Source: Methylovulum psychrotolerans
Lineage (GTDB): Bacteria > Pseudomonadota > Gammaproteobacteria > Methylococcales > Methylomonadaceae
Assembly: GCF_002923755.1 (NCBI RefSeq)
Contig: NZ_PGFZ01000001.1
Coordinates: 1,067,176-1,131,175 of the forward strand
Length of the DNA stretch: 64,000 bases
Reading direction: 5' to 3'
This document shows positions 39,550 through 48,313 of the stretch, piece after piece (position 1 is the stretch's first letter; each line of letters starts with the position of its first letter). The notes under the pieces were generated by a model. It searched no databases and was not told the origin of the DNA. It worked only from the letters and a program-made list of their open reading frames with translations. The translations under genes were made by a program, and so were the position numbers.

Positions 39550-40461
39550 ATGAAAATAAGAGTCTTAGGTTCCGCCGCTGGCGGCGGCTTCCCACAATGG
39601 AACTGCAACTGCCACAACTGCCACCGCCTGCGCCATAACCAAATGAACGGCAGTGCCCGCACCCAATCTTCCATTGCCGTCAGCACCGACAACCGCAACT
39701 GGCTGCTCTTCAACACCTCGCCGGACATCCGCGCCCAACTGGAAGCCTTTCCCGCCATCCAGCCCAAAGAAGGCATCCGCGACACCGGCATCAAAGCCAT
39801 CATGCTGATCGACAGCCAAATCGACCACACCACAGGTATGTTGATGCTGCGCGAAGGCAAGCCATTAAACGTCTACTGCACCGAAATGGTCAGACAAGAC
39901 CTCACCAGCGGCTTCCCCCTGTTCAACATGCTCGCGCATTACTGCACCGTCAACCACCACCTCGTCCCCGTAGACGGCAGCAGCTTCACCATCCCCGGCA
40001 TCGACGACTTGCGCTTTTACACCCAAGCCCTCAAAAGCAAAGCCCCGCCCTACTCCCCGCACCGCTACGACCCGCACGACGGCGACAACATCGGCGTAAT
40101 TATCGAGCAAATCTCCACAGGCAAAAAAGTCTTCTACTCCCCCGGCCTGGGCGAAATCGAGCCGCACGTCCTAACCGCCATGCAGAACGCCGATTGCGTC
40201 ATGGTTGACGGCACGTTTTGGACAAACGACGAAATGGTCACCCAAGGCATCAGCGAAAAACGGGCGCGGGAAATCGGCCACTTACCGCAATCTGGCGCAG
40301 GCGGCATGATCGACGTGCTGGACAGCATCGGCGCAAAACGCAAAATATTGATACATATCAACAACACTAATCCGATTTTGGACGATGATTCACAAGAGCG
40401 TAAGATATTAGCGGAACATGGCATCGAAGTGTCTTATGATGGCTTGGAAATCGACTTATAG
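39550..40461 (+). CDS. pqqB: PQQ biosynthesis protein PqqB
   Basis: Metallo-beta-lactamase-fold protein of 303 residues that hydroxylates the tyrosine ring of the PqqA-derived Glu-Tyr intermediate. [23 protein letters not shown] opens it (with the zinc-binding Cys cluster), the metal site is in [14 protein letters not shown], and [25 protein letters not shown] near the end are PqqB-specific. The next gene follows after 11 bases. Confidence 0.97.
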   Translation: MKIRVLGSAAGGGFPQWNCNCHNCHRLRHNQMNGSARTQSSIAVSTDNRNWLLFNTSPDIRAQLEAFPAIQPKEGIRDTGIKAIMLIDSQIDHTTGMLMLREGKPLNVYCTEMVRQDLTSGFPLFNMLAHYCTVNHHLVPVDGSSFTIPGIDDLRFYTQALKSKAPPYSPHRYDPHDGDNIGVIIEQISTGKKVFYSPGLGEIEPHVLTAMQNADCVMVDGTFWTNDEMVTQGISEKRAREIGHLPQSGAGGMIDVLDSIGAKRKILIHINNTNPILDDDSQERKILAEHGIEVSYDGLEIDL

Positions 40462-40472
40462 GAGTAACCGAC

Positions 40473-41045
40473 ATGGGCGCGTTAGTACAAAAACACCACA
40501 TCACTGAACAGGATTATTTGCTCTGGGAAGCGGAAAGCGGACGCAAACATGAATATATTGACGGCGATTGCTACGCCATGGCCGGAGCGGGGGAAAAGCA
40601 TAACCTGATTACCGGCAATATCTTCCTGCAACTACGCCTGGCAATGCGCGATAAACCCGGCTCTTGCAGGGTATTTACCAGCGACATGAAATGCCGCCTT
40701 GACCAAGGGCGGTTTTACTACTACCCAGACGTAATGCTGGTCTGCAACAAAACCGATAAGTCCGAGTTCTACAAAGAACACCCCTGTTTCATCGCCGAAG
40801 TGCAATCCAAAAGCACCGCCCGCATCGACCGCCACGAAAAATGGCCAGTCTACGCGCAAATCCCCAGCCTACACTACTACCTGCTGGCCGATTCGCGGCA
40901 AAAAGCGGCCCAGTATTTCTGGCGCGATGAAACAGGCGCGTGGCAACATAGCCAATTAACAGAGGAACAAACCCTAAACATCACTTGCGGCGACTACCAC
41001 GCCGCTTTACGTTTAGCGGATATTTATGAAGATGTGGTATTTTAA
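40473..41045 (+). CDS. Uma2-family (DUF820) putative restriction-endonuclease-fold protein
   Basis: A 190-residue protein with the PD-(D/E)XK nuclease fold of the Uma2/DUF820 family: YPDVMLVCN supplies PD, and CFIAEVQSKSTARIDRHEKWPVY supplies E-x-Q-S-K. The N-terminal LLWEAESGRKHEYIDGDCYAMAGAG is the standard family lead. Members are abundant in cyanobacteria and methylotrophs, spread horizontally, and have no settled role. An AGGAG site precedes the ATG. It is wedged 11 bases after pqqB, so it would be co-transcribed with the pqq cluster. Confidence 0.87.
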   Translation: MGALVQKHHITEQDYLLWEAESGRKHEYIDGDCYAMAGAGEKHNLITGNIFLQLRLAMRDKPGSCRVFTSDMKCRLDQGRFYYYPDVMLVCNKTDKSEFYKEHPCFIAEVQSKSTARIDRHEKWPVYAQIPSLHYYLLADSRQKAAQYFWRDETGAWQHSQLTEEQTLNITCGDYHAALRLADIYEDVVF

Positions 41046-41425
41046 AAGCGTTTATGTGGGTTTCGGGGGCTTTTTATTGCAAAAACAGCCATATAAGCCT
41101 TAAGGTCTTTATAACCGCCAATAAACATAGCACCCATAAATCCGCCCGTCATTCCGGCATGGATTGCCGGAATCTAGATTACAGGGACGTACACCCGTGA
41201 AAGTCGCCGTCCATGGCTTCTGGATTCGCTTACGCGGCCTAACGGCTCCGGCAATCCATGCCGGAATGACGATGCTTTCTTAATTTTGTGGTGAAAAATA
41301 GGTCGTTAGTCCTGCAAAAATTATGTTAAATAACTTTTGCACACTTGCTCATGAGCCAGAAAACCTAACACCTTTAAATACAGACCATCCCAGTCACAAG
41401 CATTAATGCGTAAGAGGAATAAACC
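41046..41425. other. gap carrying a REP-like palindrome
   Basis: About 380 bases without a gene between the Uma2-type gene and the ATPase. Apart from the element at 41148-41270 it is ordinary AT-rich sequence, which should contain the ATPase promoter. A GAGG ribosome-binding site sits at 41413-41416. Confidence 0.55.
41148..41270. repeat. long inverted repeat (REP/MITE-like), 24-bp arms
   Basis: The 24 bases at 41148-41171 (starting GTCATTCCGGCATGG) are exactly complementary to 41247-41270 (ending CCATGCCGGAATGAC), around a 75-base centre that has no reading frame. Such NCCGGAAT-type palindromes are common dispersed elements in proteobacterial intergenic regions. It lies at the left edge of the ATPase-TOPRIM pair. 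Confidence 0.8.
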
Positions 41426-42772
41426 ATGCGGCTAGTGCGCGTACAAGTCCCTGAGTTCAGGGCGTTAAAAGATGTCGACATCACCTTTGAACCAAACTTT
41501 TACCCACAGGTATTTCCGTTGGGAAGCTTGAATGGCGGCGGAAAAAGTACGCTGTTGCAGTTGATTTTTGTGTTGTTGCACTGTACTGCTGATGAAGAAC
41601 GGCATCCATTTATTGCCAATATGCTAGATAAGGCAATAATTCCAGAAGGCCAAACTAGCAACATATTAGCCAAATTTGAATTACTGGAAGGTGACAAAAA
41701 AATCGAGCTGGAATTTACCCTTTGCAATGACGGTTATTTGCGTGAATTGGACATTGATCCTATTTTTAATAAAGAAATGGTTTCATTTGGCATTTTTGCA
41801 AGACAGGCTTGGCTAATAAAAAGCCTTGGAAAATCAGAGGAAGAACTATGGGAAGAATTTTATCATTCAATTCCAAATGAATCAGGCGGCGACTCACACC
41901 CAGATTCTGAAATAAGCATAGGACAAATGGAATCTGAATTCGAATACACTATAAAAGAAAGAGAATACTTCCAACCTTTAATAAAGAACATTAAAAAATC
42001 CTTAATAGCAAAAAATCAATTTTGCATTACCTCTTTCTATTCAAAACAAGCATTAGGCCTAATTTGCAATTTCTCAGGTTCAAAAAAAGATATAAAAGAA
42101 ATTTTGACATCCGTTTCAAAACGGATATTTCTTTCCGCCCCTTCAACTCAAATATATCTTTTTCTTAACCAAAATGACAAGCAACAGCTTTTCAAAAGAA
42201 AAATAAACCCCATAATCTCATATCGAAATGAAAATTATGAACAAGCCATTGAAAAATCTAAAGGGATCTTACCCAACTTCCTAACCTACGATGTGTTTGC
42301 AACCGATACCCTTGTACATCTTATTGAGACAGCCCGCAATCAAGACTTCAAAACCCTAGTTGACACCGGAACTAACGGCCTCACCTACCAAAAAACGATT
42401 GAAGAATTGAATGCCTTAACACGGGATAAAACCGTACTTCCCCTCCTAGACGATAAGGCGGCTATCATAGGCGTGGTTTTTAAAACGCCAGAAGGCACAG
42501 ACATTTATCCCGAAGATTTAAGCCATGGCGAATTAAAACGCTTAAGCCTTTATGTCTGGCTAAAATTATTGATACCCCAAGACGAAAACATCATTTTGAT
42601 GGACGAAATAGAAAACGGTCTCCACCTAGACTGGCAATACACCATCGTTCGCGACTTACTCGACTGGGGCAAAACCAACCAATATATTTTAGCCACCCAT
42701 TCTTACGAACTTTGCACGGCACTAACCCCCGCCCACGTCAAAGAAATCGAACTCAAGCCCATTGCACAGTAG
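41426..42772 (+). CDS. AAA/ABC-type ATPase of a putative defence pair (AriA-like)
   Basis: A 448-residue P-loop ATPase. Walker A GSLNGGGKST is at residues 33-42, an ABC signature LSHGELKRLSLYVWL at about 369-383, Walker B NIILMDEIENGLH at about 389-401, and the switch His in ILATHSYEL. A helical insert of about 230 residues separates them, as in OLD and PARIS-AriA/AAA15 ATPases. Residues about 140-290 are encoded by noticeably AT-rich DNA (41840-42260), unlike the surrounding pqq genes, which suggests recent acquisition. The TOPRIM-like gene follows after six bases. Function inferred: sensing a phage or plasmid trigger and controlling the partner nuclease. Confidence 0.75.
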   Translation: MRLVRVQVPEFRALKDVDITFEPNFYPQVFPLGSLNGGGKSTLLQLIFVLLHCTADEERHPFIANMLDKAIIPEGQTSNILAKFELLEGDKKIELEFTLCNDGYLRELDIDPIFNKEMVSFGIFARQAWLIKSLGKSEEELWEEFYHSIPNESGGDSHPDSEISIGQMESEFEYTIKEREYFQPLIKNIKKSLIAKNQFCITSFYSKQALGLICNFSGSKKDIKEILTSVSKRIFLSAPSTQIYLFLNQNDKQQLFKRKINPIISYRNENYEQAIEKSKGILPNFLTYDVFATDTLVHLIETARNQDFKTLVDTGTNGLTYQKTIEELNALTRDKTVLPLLDDKAAIIGVVFKTPEGTDIYPEDLSHGELKRLSLYVWLKLLIPQDENIILMDEIENGLHLDWQYTIVRDLLDWGKTNQYILATHSYELCTALTPAHVKEIELKPIAQ

Positions 42773-42778
42773 CCTGTT

Positions 42779-43708
42779 ATGAGCCTATCAACAACCGAAT
42801 TGCAGCTACATTGCCAAGAAATCCGCAAATTGTCACAAAGAAAAAAAGGCCTCGTGGTGCTTTGCGAAGGCAATATCAACGAAATTAAAGGCCGGGTAGA
42901 ACGTTACCGCCGCCTAGAAATATTCCCCGATGCCAATTTCTATAAAGCCTGCATCCCAACATGGTGGACAGAAAAACGCCCTACTTTTGTGCCTTGCGGT
43001 GACAGAAAAGACGTTATCGACAGCTATTTTGCATTAGTAAACACGCCCGCCAGCAGTGATGCCGAAACAAATACCCACCAAGCCCAATTCTTCGCCATTA
43101 TTGATTTAGACTTACAGCCCCATACTTTTTCTGATTATACGGTTGCCGACACCGAAGCCCTTTACGCCCTGTATTATCAAAACGGCACCTGCCAAGCTAT
43201 CGGCATAAACCAGCACGGCATTTTCATTACCGGTCTAATCTACAAAGAAGCCTATTTCCTAATCCCTGATTTACAACCCCTTTTCGACAACCACATTAGC
43301 CGCATTTTTTACCAAGGCCAACCGCTAAATCTCGAAAACCTCTATCACACCATGGCGCAAGCCCTAGCGGACGATAAAAATCTCCGCACCCACTTCCAAC
43401 GCGCTTGCAACCGACTCCAGCATATTGCAACATTAGACCTAAGCGATATAGCGGCCTTACAAGAAAGCTGGCGACAAGCTTTCTTAACCGCCGATGAGCC
43501 AGACAAAAGCCAGCTCATTTATGCGTTGCTCACCATCCACCAAGTCAAGGACTACTGGCAGGCTTTTAACACTATGGACACCCTACCCGAAGCGCGTTTT
43601 AAAGAACAGCTGACCTTGGCTATCGGCGACTTTTACGCCCGGCAGCCACCGGAAAGCGGGCATCATCTGCCCTGTTTCTTTAACGCCCTATCGGCCCACA
43701 ACATTTAA
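42779..43708 (+). CDS. TOPRIM/DUF4435-like effector nuclease partner
   Basis: A 309-residue protein with the strand-plus-acid pattern of TOPRIM or DUF4435 domains: [19 protein letters not shown] (catalytic Glu) near residues 25-43, [12 protein letters not shown] at about 73-84, and [10 protein letters not shown] (DxD) near 107-116. The last 130 residues are helical. It is six bases after the ATPase gene and so translationally linked. The order ATPase then DUF4435/TOPRIM matches PARIS (AriA-AriB); OLD-family nucleases fuse the same parts. Assignment is by motif only; a different TOPRIM subfamily is possible. Confidence 0.6.
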   Translation: MSLSTTELQLHCQEIRKLSQRKKGLVVLCEGNINEIKGRVERYRRLEIFPDANFYKACIPTWWTEKRPTFVPCGDRKDVIDSYFALVNTPASSDAETNTHQAQFFAIIDLDLQPHTFSDYTVADTEALYALYYQNGTCQAIGINQHGIFITGLIYKEAYFLIPDLQPLFDNHISRIFYQGQPLNLENLYHTMAQALADDKNLRTHFQRACNRLQHIATLDLSDIAALQESWRQAFLTADEPDKSQLIYALLTIHQVKDYWQAFNTMDTLPEARFKEQLTLAIGDFYARQPPESGHHLPCFFNALSAHNI

Positions 43709-43731
43709 TTAAAAATAATAAGGTTATCATC

Positions 43732-44457
43732 ATGAGCGAACAACCCGCCTGGACCCGCGAAGAATTCGAAGCCGCCCTGCGCGGCATGGAAAAGTATTAC
43801 CACATCCATCACCCGTACCACACGCTAATGAACGAGGGCAAACTCACCAAAGAGCAACTGCAAGGCTGGGTTGCCAACCGTTTTTACTACCAAGTGTGCA
43901 TCCCGCTAAAAGATGCCAACATCCTCGCCAACTGCCCCGACCGCGAAACCCGCGCCTTGTGGATACAGCGCATCCTCGACCACGACGGCCACCCCGGCGA
44001 CCCCGGCGGCATTGAAGCTTGGATACAACTGGGCATCGCCGTCGGCTTAAGCCGCGAAGACATCACTTCGTTAAAATACGTCTTGCCCGGTGTGCGCTTT
44101 GCCGTCGATGCGTACGTCAACTTCGCCCGCCGCGCCGAATGGCACGAAGCCGCCAGCTCATCTTTAACCGAACTATTCGCGCCAAAAATCCACCAACAAC
44201 GCCTGGACAACTGGCCTGAGCATTACCCCTGGGTCGAATTGGAAGGCTACAGCTACTTCCGCAAACGCCTGACCGAAGCCCGCCGCGATGTCGAACACGG
44301 CCTGGCGATCACCCTGGACTGGTACAAAACCCGCGAACAACAAGACCGCATGGTGGAGATTTTAAAATTCAAGCTCGATGTGCTGTGGACAATGGCCGAT
44401 GCCATGTACATGGCCTACTTCCATAATATGCCACCCTATTTCAACATCGAAAAATAG
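43732..44457 (+). CDS. pqqC: pyrroloquinoline-quinone synthase PqqC
   Basis: Cofactor-free oxidase that performs the last step of PQQ synthesis: ring closure and an eight-electron oxidation of AHQQ. The 241-residue protein is a compact helical bundle with [38 protein letters not shown] and [16 protein letters not shown], all PqqC-specific and holding active-site His residues. Normally pqqD and pqqE follow; here they do not. The two-gene ATPase-TOPRIM block and the Uma2-type gene separate it from pqqB. Confidence 0.97.
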   Translation: MSEQPAWTREEFEAALRGMEKYYHIHHPYHTLMNEGKLTKEQLQGWVANRFYYQVCIPLKDANILANCPDRETRALWIQRILDHDGHPGDPGGIEAWIQLGIAVGLSREDITSLKYVLPGVRFAVDAYVNFARRAEWHEAASSSLTELFAPKIHQQRLDNWPEHYPWVELEGYSYFRKRLTEARRDVEHGLAITLDWYKTREQQDRMVEILKFKLDVLWTMADAMYMAYFHNMPPYFNIEK

Positions 44458-44467
44458 CCGGACACAC

Positions 44468-44494
44468 GGAGGGCGCGCATCTTGCCCGCCCTCC
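44468..44494. repeat. hairpin related to the GCGGGCAAGATGCCCGC family
   Basis: GGAGGGCG and CGCCCTCC pair around an 11-base centre (CGCATCTTGCC) that includes the GCATCTTGCCCGC motif found at 27976 and 62561. It lies right after the pqqC stop and may act as a transcript end. Confidence 0.6.
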
Positions 44495-44669
44495 TCAAGC
44501 AACACCAGCCCGCCGTTTTTAACAAGAAAAACCCACCCAACCGCCACCCCAAAACAATCCCCCAACAATTCACTAGGGATTTAGTTGAATTTGCCCGCAA
44601 AACTCATTAAAGTGCGGGGTGGTGTGATGCTACGGCAAACCACCCCAACATTCGACTGAGGAGTTTACA

Positions 44670-45071
44670 ATGACAATAACAACAATGCTTAAGTCCGGCC
44701 TTTTGCTGGTGACGCTGTTAGCCTGCGCCACCGCCAACGCCTATAGTCCCGAAGAAAAAGAAATCGTCTGCAAAAAACCGCGTTTCACCGATTTTAACCT
44801 GACCCCCTATACCGCCGCCGATAATATCGAAGTGTCGCCCGAATCGGAATTTATCATAAAAATATCGGGCTGGGCGAACCCCGAAACCATTAAGCTGATG
44901 GTCAAAGGCGAACCCGCACCCTTTAAGTTGGAGAGCAACTCCACCTTCCATAAAATCACGGCGAAATTGCCCGCCCAATTTAACGGCCAATTTGTCAGGG
45001 TGAATGTCTATGCCAAAGCCGTTTTAGGTTGCGACGACCAAACCGGCTGGCTGATTAAAATCGCCAAATAA
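44670..45071 (+). CDS. small secreted protein of unknown function
   Basis: A 133-residue protein with a clear signal peptide (residues 1-24, ending CATANA, cut before YSPEEKE). The mature part is beta-rich (ESEFIIKISGWANPETIKLMV, FVRVNVYAKAVLG) with two cysteines, C34 and C121, that could form a disulfide. Not recognised as a family. A GGAG site precedes the ATG. It lies ahead of the ars operon but with its own leader. Confidence 0.62.
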   Translation: MTITTMLKSGLLLVTLLACATANAYSPEEKEIVCKKPRFTDFNLTPYTAADNIEVSPESEFIIKISGWANPETIKLMVKGEPAPFKLESNSTFHKITAKLPAQFNGQFVRVNVYAKAVLGCDDQTGWLIKIAK

Positions 45072-45186
45072 GCCCAGTCTACAGCACAGCACCCCCGTTT
45101 TGCGTCCTTATGCAAAGCGGCGGAGTGTTCGCCCAGTGAAACCACTAGCCTTTTATGGCCTTATAATTAAGACATTTTTACTGCCC

Positions 45187-45537
45187 ATGCTGACCCCGAC
45201 CTTATTCTTCAAATGCCTTGGCGACGACACCCGTCTGCGCTGCCTCATCCTGCTGCACCAACAAGGCAGGCTATGCGTCTGCGAGTTGACCGAAGCCTTG
45301 GACATGCTCCAACCGAAAATCTCCCGCCATCTGGCCTTGTTACGGCAAAGCGCCATCTTGCTGGACAGCCGCGAAGGCCAATGGGTATATTACCAAATCA
45401 ACCCCTCACTGCCGCTTTGGGCGCGGCAAATCCTTGACATCGCCATTCAACAGGCCGCGCAACAGCCGATGCCGCAACAAGACCGCCAACGTTTACACAC
45501 CATGGCCAACCGCCCTGAACCGCTCCGCTGTTGCTAA
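45187..45537 (+). CDS. arsR: ArsR-family metalloid-responsive repressor
   Basis: Winged-helix repressor of 116 residues that leaves DNA when arsenite or antimonite binds its cysteines. LCVCELTEAL (C30, C32) is the sensing motif of helix 3, QPKISRHLALLRQ the recognition helix, and the protein ends in CC, giving extra thiols. The ATG at 45187 matches the usual start; the frame runs upstream to 45100 without an ArsR-like sequence. First gene of arsR-arsC-acr3. Confidence 0.92.
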   Translation: MLTPTLFFKCLGDDTRLRCLILLHQQGRLCVCELTEALDMLQPKISRHLALLRQSAILLDSREGQWVYYQINPSLPLWARQILDIAIQQAAQQPMPQQDRQRLHTMANRPEPLRCC

Positions 45538-45551
45538 GCGGTTTTTTCGCC

Positions 45552-45591
45552 CCTATAATATACGAAAATTCGAATATCCACATATTATAGG
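45552..45591 (+). promoter_or_regulatory. palindromic operator candidate for ArsR upstream of arsC
   Basis: CCTATAATAT (45552-45561) and ATATTATAGG (45582-45591) are perfect complements around 20 bases that contain a second palindrome, ATATACGAAAATTCGAATAT (45559-45578), close to the ATAT-CGAA/TTCG-ATAT shape of ArsR operators. It lies 11 bases before arsC, so ArsR may control arsC-acr3 from here. ArsR binding is inferred. Confidence 0.6.
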
Positions 45592-45601
45592 AACCACCAC
45601 T

Positions 45602-46078
45602 ATGCTCAACGTCTTAATCTTATGCACCGGCAACTCTTGCCGCAGCGTCCTAGGCGAAGCCTTAATCAACCATCTGGGCAAAGGCCGCTTACAGGCCTTT
45701 TCCGCAGGCAGCCGCCCGGTCGGCAAAGTCAACGACCACGCCTTAGCGATCCTGGCGCGGAACGGCTTGCCCACCGACGGCTACCGCAGCCAATCGTGGG
45801 ATGAATTTGCCGACACGGGCATCGACATCGCCATTACCGTCTGCGACCAAGCCGCTGGCGAAGTCTGCCCCATATATCTCAACAGCACCACGCGCGGCCA
45901 TTGGGGTCTGCCTGACCCTGCCCATGTCAGCGGTACCGACGCAGAAATTAACGCCGCGTTCCAAGCCACTTACGACGCATTAGAAAAACGCATCACCGCC
46001 CTGCTCGCTTTACCGTTAGAAACCTTAAGCGGCAGCGAACTGAGCGCCCACATCAACCGCATCGGCCAGAGCAGTTAA
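45602..46078 (+). CDS. arsC: arsenate reductase, low-molecular-weight phosphatase type
   Basis: Reduces arsenate to arsenite, which Acr3 then exports. The protein (158 residues) opens with [18 protein letters not shown], the CX5R phosphatase loop (Cys8, Arg14) of the thioredoxin-coupled LMW-PTPase class, and has [16 protein letters not shown] and the late [13 protein letters not shown] with the redox cysteines. It starts at ATG 45602, 64 bases past arsR, with an AGGA site nearby. Confidence 0.93.
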   Translation: MLNVLILCTGNSCRSVLGEALINHLGKGRLQAFSAGSRPVGKVNDHALAILARNGLPTDGYRSQSWDEFADTGIDIAITVCDQAAGEVCPIYLNSTTRGHWGLPDPAHVSGTDAEINAAFQATYDALEKRITALLALPLETLSGSELSAHINRIGQSS

Positions 46079-46082
46079 GGCT

Positions 46083-47162
46083 ATGAATAGCGCAACCGCT
46101 GCTGTAAAAACCAACGCCGCCTCCAAACGCCTGGGCTTTGTCGAACGCTTCCTGACTGTATGGATTTTTCTGGCAATGGCCTTAGGGATAGGCCTAGGCT
46201 ATGGTGTGCCTGCCCTGCCCCAGTGGCTAGGCCAATTCCAATCCGGTACCACCTCACTGCCGATTGCCGCCGGACTCATCATCATGATGTACCCGCCGCT
46301 GGCGAAAGTCCGTTATGAAGAACTGCCGTCGCTGTTCAAAAACCTGAAAGTCTTCTCCTTGTCCCTGCTGTTAAACTGGCTGATCGGCCCGGTACTGATG
46401 TTCACGCTGGCGGTGCTGTTTCTGCACGATTACCCCGCTTACATGGTCGGGCTGATTATCATCGGTTTGGCGCGGTGTATCGCGATGGTGCTGGTCTGGA
46501 ATGAATTGGCGGATGGCGACAGCAACTACTGCGCCGGGCTGGTGGCCTGTAACTCACTGTTCCAAGTCCTGCTATTCCCGTTCTACGCCTATCTGTTCGT
46601 CACTGTTTTGCCGGATTGGCTGGGTATCGGCGAAGGGGCGGAAGTGAAGCTGACCATGCTGGAAGTGGCGAAAAGCGTCTTTATCTATCTGGGCATCCCG
46701 TTTCTGGCGGGCATGGCGAGCCGTTTCATCCTAGTGCGGCAAAAAGGCGTGGTGTGGTACGAACAGGTGTTTATCCCGCGTATCAGCCCCATCACCCTGA
46801 TCGCCCTGCTCTTTACCATCTTGGTGATGTTTTCCTTAAAAGGCGACTACATCGTGCAACTGCCGCTGGATGTCTTGCGTATTGCCGTGCCACTGGTGAT
46901 TTACTTCGCCATCATGTTCCTGCTGACCTTCTATCTAGCCGCAAAAATGGGCGCGGATTATCCGGTCAGTGCGACGCTAGCCTTTACCGCCTCCGGCAAT
47001 AATTTCGAGCTGGCGATAGCCGTCGCCGTCGCCGTGTTCGGCCTCAACTCCGGCGAAGCCTTCGCCGCCGTCATCGGCCCCTTGGTGGAAGTGCCCGCCC
47101 TGATCGGATTGGTAAAACTGGCTCTGTATTTTCGCGGCAAATATTATTTGCCTAAAGCCTAA
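46083..47162 (+). CDS. acr3: arsenite efflux permease Acr3
   Basis: Ten-helix arsenite exporter of the BART superfamily, 359 residues. The conserved cysteine used for metalloid translocation is in [19 protein letters not shown] (around residue 132), and [20 protein letters not shown] near the C-terminus is the second signature. It follows arsC after four bases and completes arsR-arsC-acr3. Confidence 0.95.
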   Translation: MNSATAAVKTNAASKRLGFVERFLTVWIFLAMALGIGLGYGVPALPQWLGQFQSGTTSLPIAAGLIIMMYPPLAKVRYEELPSLFKNLKVFSLSLLLNWLIGPVLMFTLAVLFLHDYPAYMVGLIIIGLARCIAMVLVWNELADGDSNYCAGLVACNSLFQVLLFPFYAYLFVTVLPDWLGIGEGAEVKLTMLEVAKSVFIYLGIPFLAGMASRFILVRQKGVVWYEQVFIPRISPITLIALLFTILVMFSLKGDYIVQLPLDVLRIAVPLVIYFAIMFLLTFYLAAKMGADYPVSATLAFTASGNNFELAIAVAVAVFGLNSGEAFAAVIGPLVEVPALIGLVKLALYFRGKYYLPKA

Positions 47163-47232
47163 ACGGCGTGGAAGCTGTGGCGGGGTTAACACGCGCATCC
47201 CCGCTCAGCCCAACCATTAGGGCCATATAACC

Positions 47233-47475
47233 TCAGCCCATTAGCCGCAAAGCCAAATAAGGGGTGATATTCAACAACAGCACCCCTATCTTATACAAGG
47301 CCATACCCGCATAATGGACTGCATCAACCTGTCCGACCGACAATTGGAACCAACGCCCATGTAAGCGATACAGCCAAGCATGGGCGCACTTAAAACAGAA
47401 AAACCATACCATCAACACACTATAGTTAATGACCGCCGAATACCCCAGCAGAGTTGCCAACTCATTGCCCGTCAT
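47233..47475 (-). CDS. DUF6868-like small membrane protein
   Basis: 80-residue protein with two membrane helices (about residues 8-30 and 55-78) joined by a short basic loop (HAWLYRLHGRWFQLSVGQVD). Similar small proteins are annotated DUF6868 in marine and methylotrophic gammaproteobacteria; no function is known. Its stop lies 70 bases from the convergent acr3 stop. Confidence 0.6.
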   Translation of the reverse strand: MTGNELATLLGYSAVINYSVLMVWFFCFKCAHAWLYRLHGRWFQLSVGQVDAVHYAGMALYKIGVLLLNITPYLALRLMG

Positions 47476-47524
47476 TCCCTACTCCCCAAACGGATAGGAC
47501 AGCCCTTGCCCATGGCTCCCCCAA

Positions 47525-47890
47525 CTACAGTATCTTAGCCTCAAGAAACAAAGACACCACTAAGGCAATACCTAACAGGGCGACCATCACATTAATAAAA
47601 ACCCCAAAACCAGCACTATACCCTTCGGGTATTTCAATCGGCTTTAGGGTACGCAACACTTTCCGGTATTGCCTGACCGCCACCAGTGCCGCCAACGCCC
47701 CCATAGCGATAAACCCCAAGCCTATCCAAAAAGCCCAAGCCGTATTTTGCTTGGCTACCAAGATATGCATAAACAGACCAAACCGCTCAATAACAAAACC
47801 AAACGCCATCAAGGTCAGGCTCGTGCGGTTCCACGCCAATAGGGTGCGTTCCGCCGCAAAAAATACTCTAGGGTCGTTTAATTCTGACAT
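47525..47890 (-). CDS. DUF202/YidH-like membrane protein
   Basis: 121-residue protein with three membrane helices. The N-terminal DPRVFFAAERTLLAWNRTSLTLMAFGF is the DUF202 signature. The family (E. coli YidH/YidG) is of unknown function. It is followed on the same strand by the DUF6868-like gene after about 50 bases. Confidence 0.85.
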   Translation of the reverse strand: MSELNDPRVFFAAERTLLAWNRTSLTLMAFGFVIERFGLFMHILVAKQNTAWAFWIGLGFIAMGALAALVAVRQYRKVLRTLKPIEIPEGYSAGFGVFINVMVALLGIALVVSLFLEAKIL

Positions 47891-48313
47891 GTCTTATGCA
47901 ATAAAGTAAGAGGGTTTGTTAACAACACAGCTTAGCACCAGAAAAAAACACCAAGAAAGTCAAAAATTTGCGTTAATACCTAGTAAACCAAGACAACGAA
48001 AGACAACCCTGCCCACCAAAGCAGAGCGCAAAATAACACCTATACTGTTCAGTTGCCGCCGTAACCAGAAAAAAGAATTATGTGGCTGATAAATACCTGT
48101 ATATCATAAGGTAAAAATCCATAAAACCAAGCAAAACAAACAGCCCATAACCCGGCTAAGAGGCGGACAGGCAATAAATTAAGCCACTTGCGGCTTTTTA
48201 GGTTTTGCCGATCGCTTTCATGTCTTACTTTACAGCAGCCGGCAAAAAAAGCAGCCTGCGGCATGAAGCCAGACCATTAGATGCCATAAAATTTACTCTT
48301 TTCGGAACCGAGC
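47891..48313. other. gap upstream of the PAS-GGDEF gene
   Basis: About 423 bases between divergent genes (DUF202 and the diguanylate cyclase), probably holding both promoters. A 71-codon reverse-strand frame (48049-48264) is not convincing. No repeat or hairpin stands out. Confidence 0.45.

Noticed and set aside
48049-48264. 71-codon reverse frame with a hydrophobic middle
   Set aside because: No clear start signal and weak composition. It falls in the gap between divergent genes, so it may be chance; left out of the gene list.
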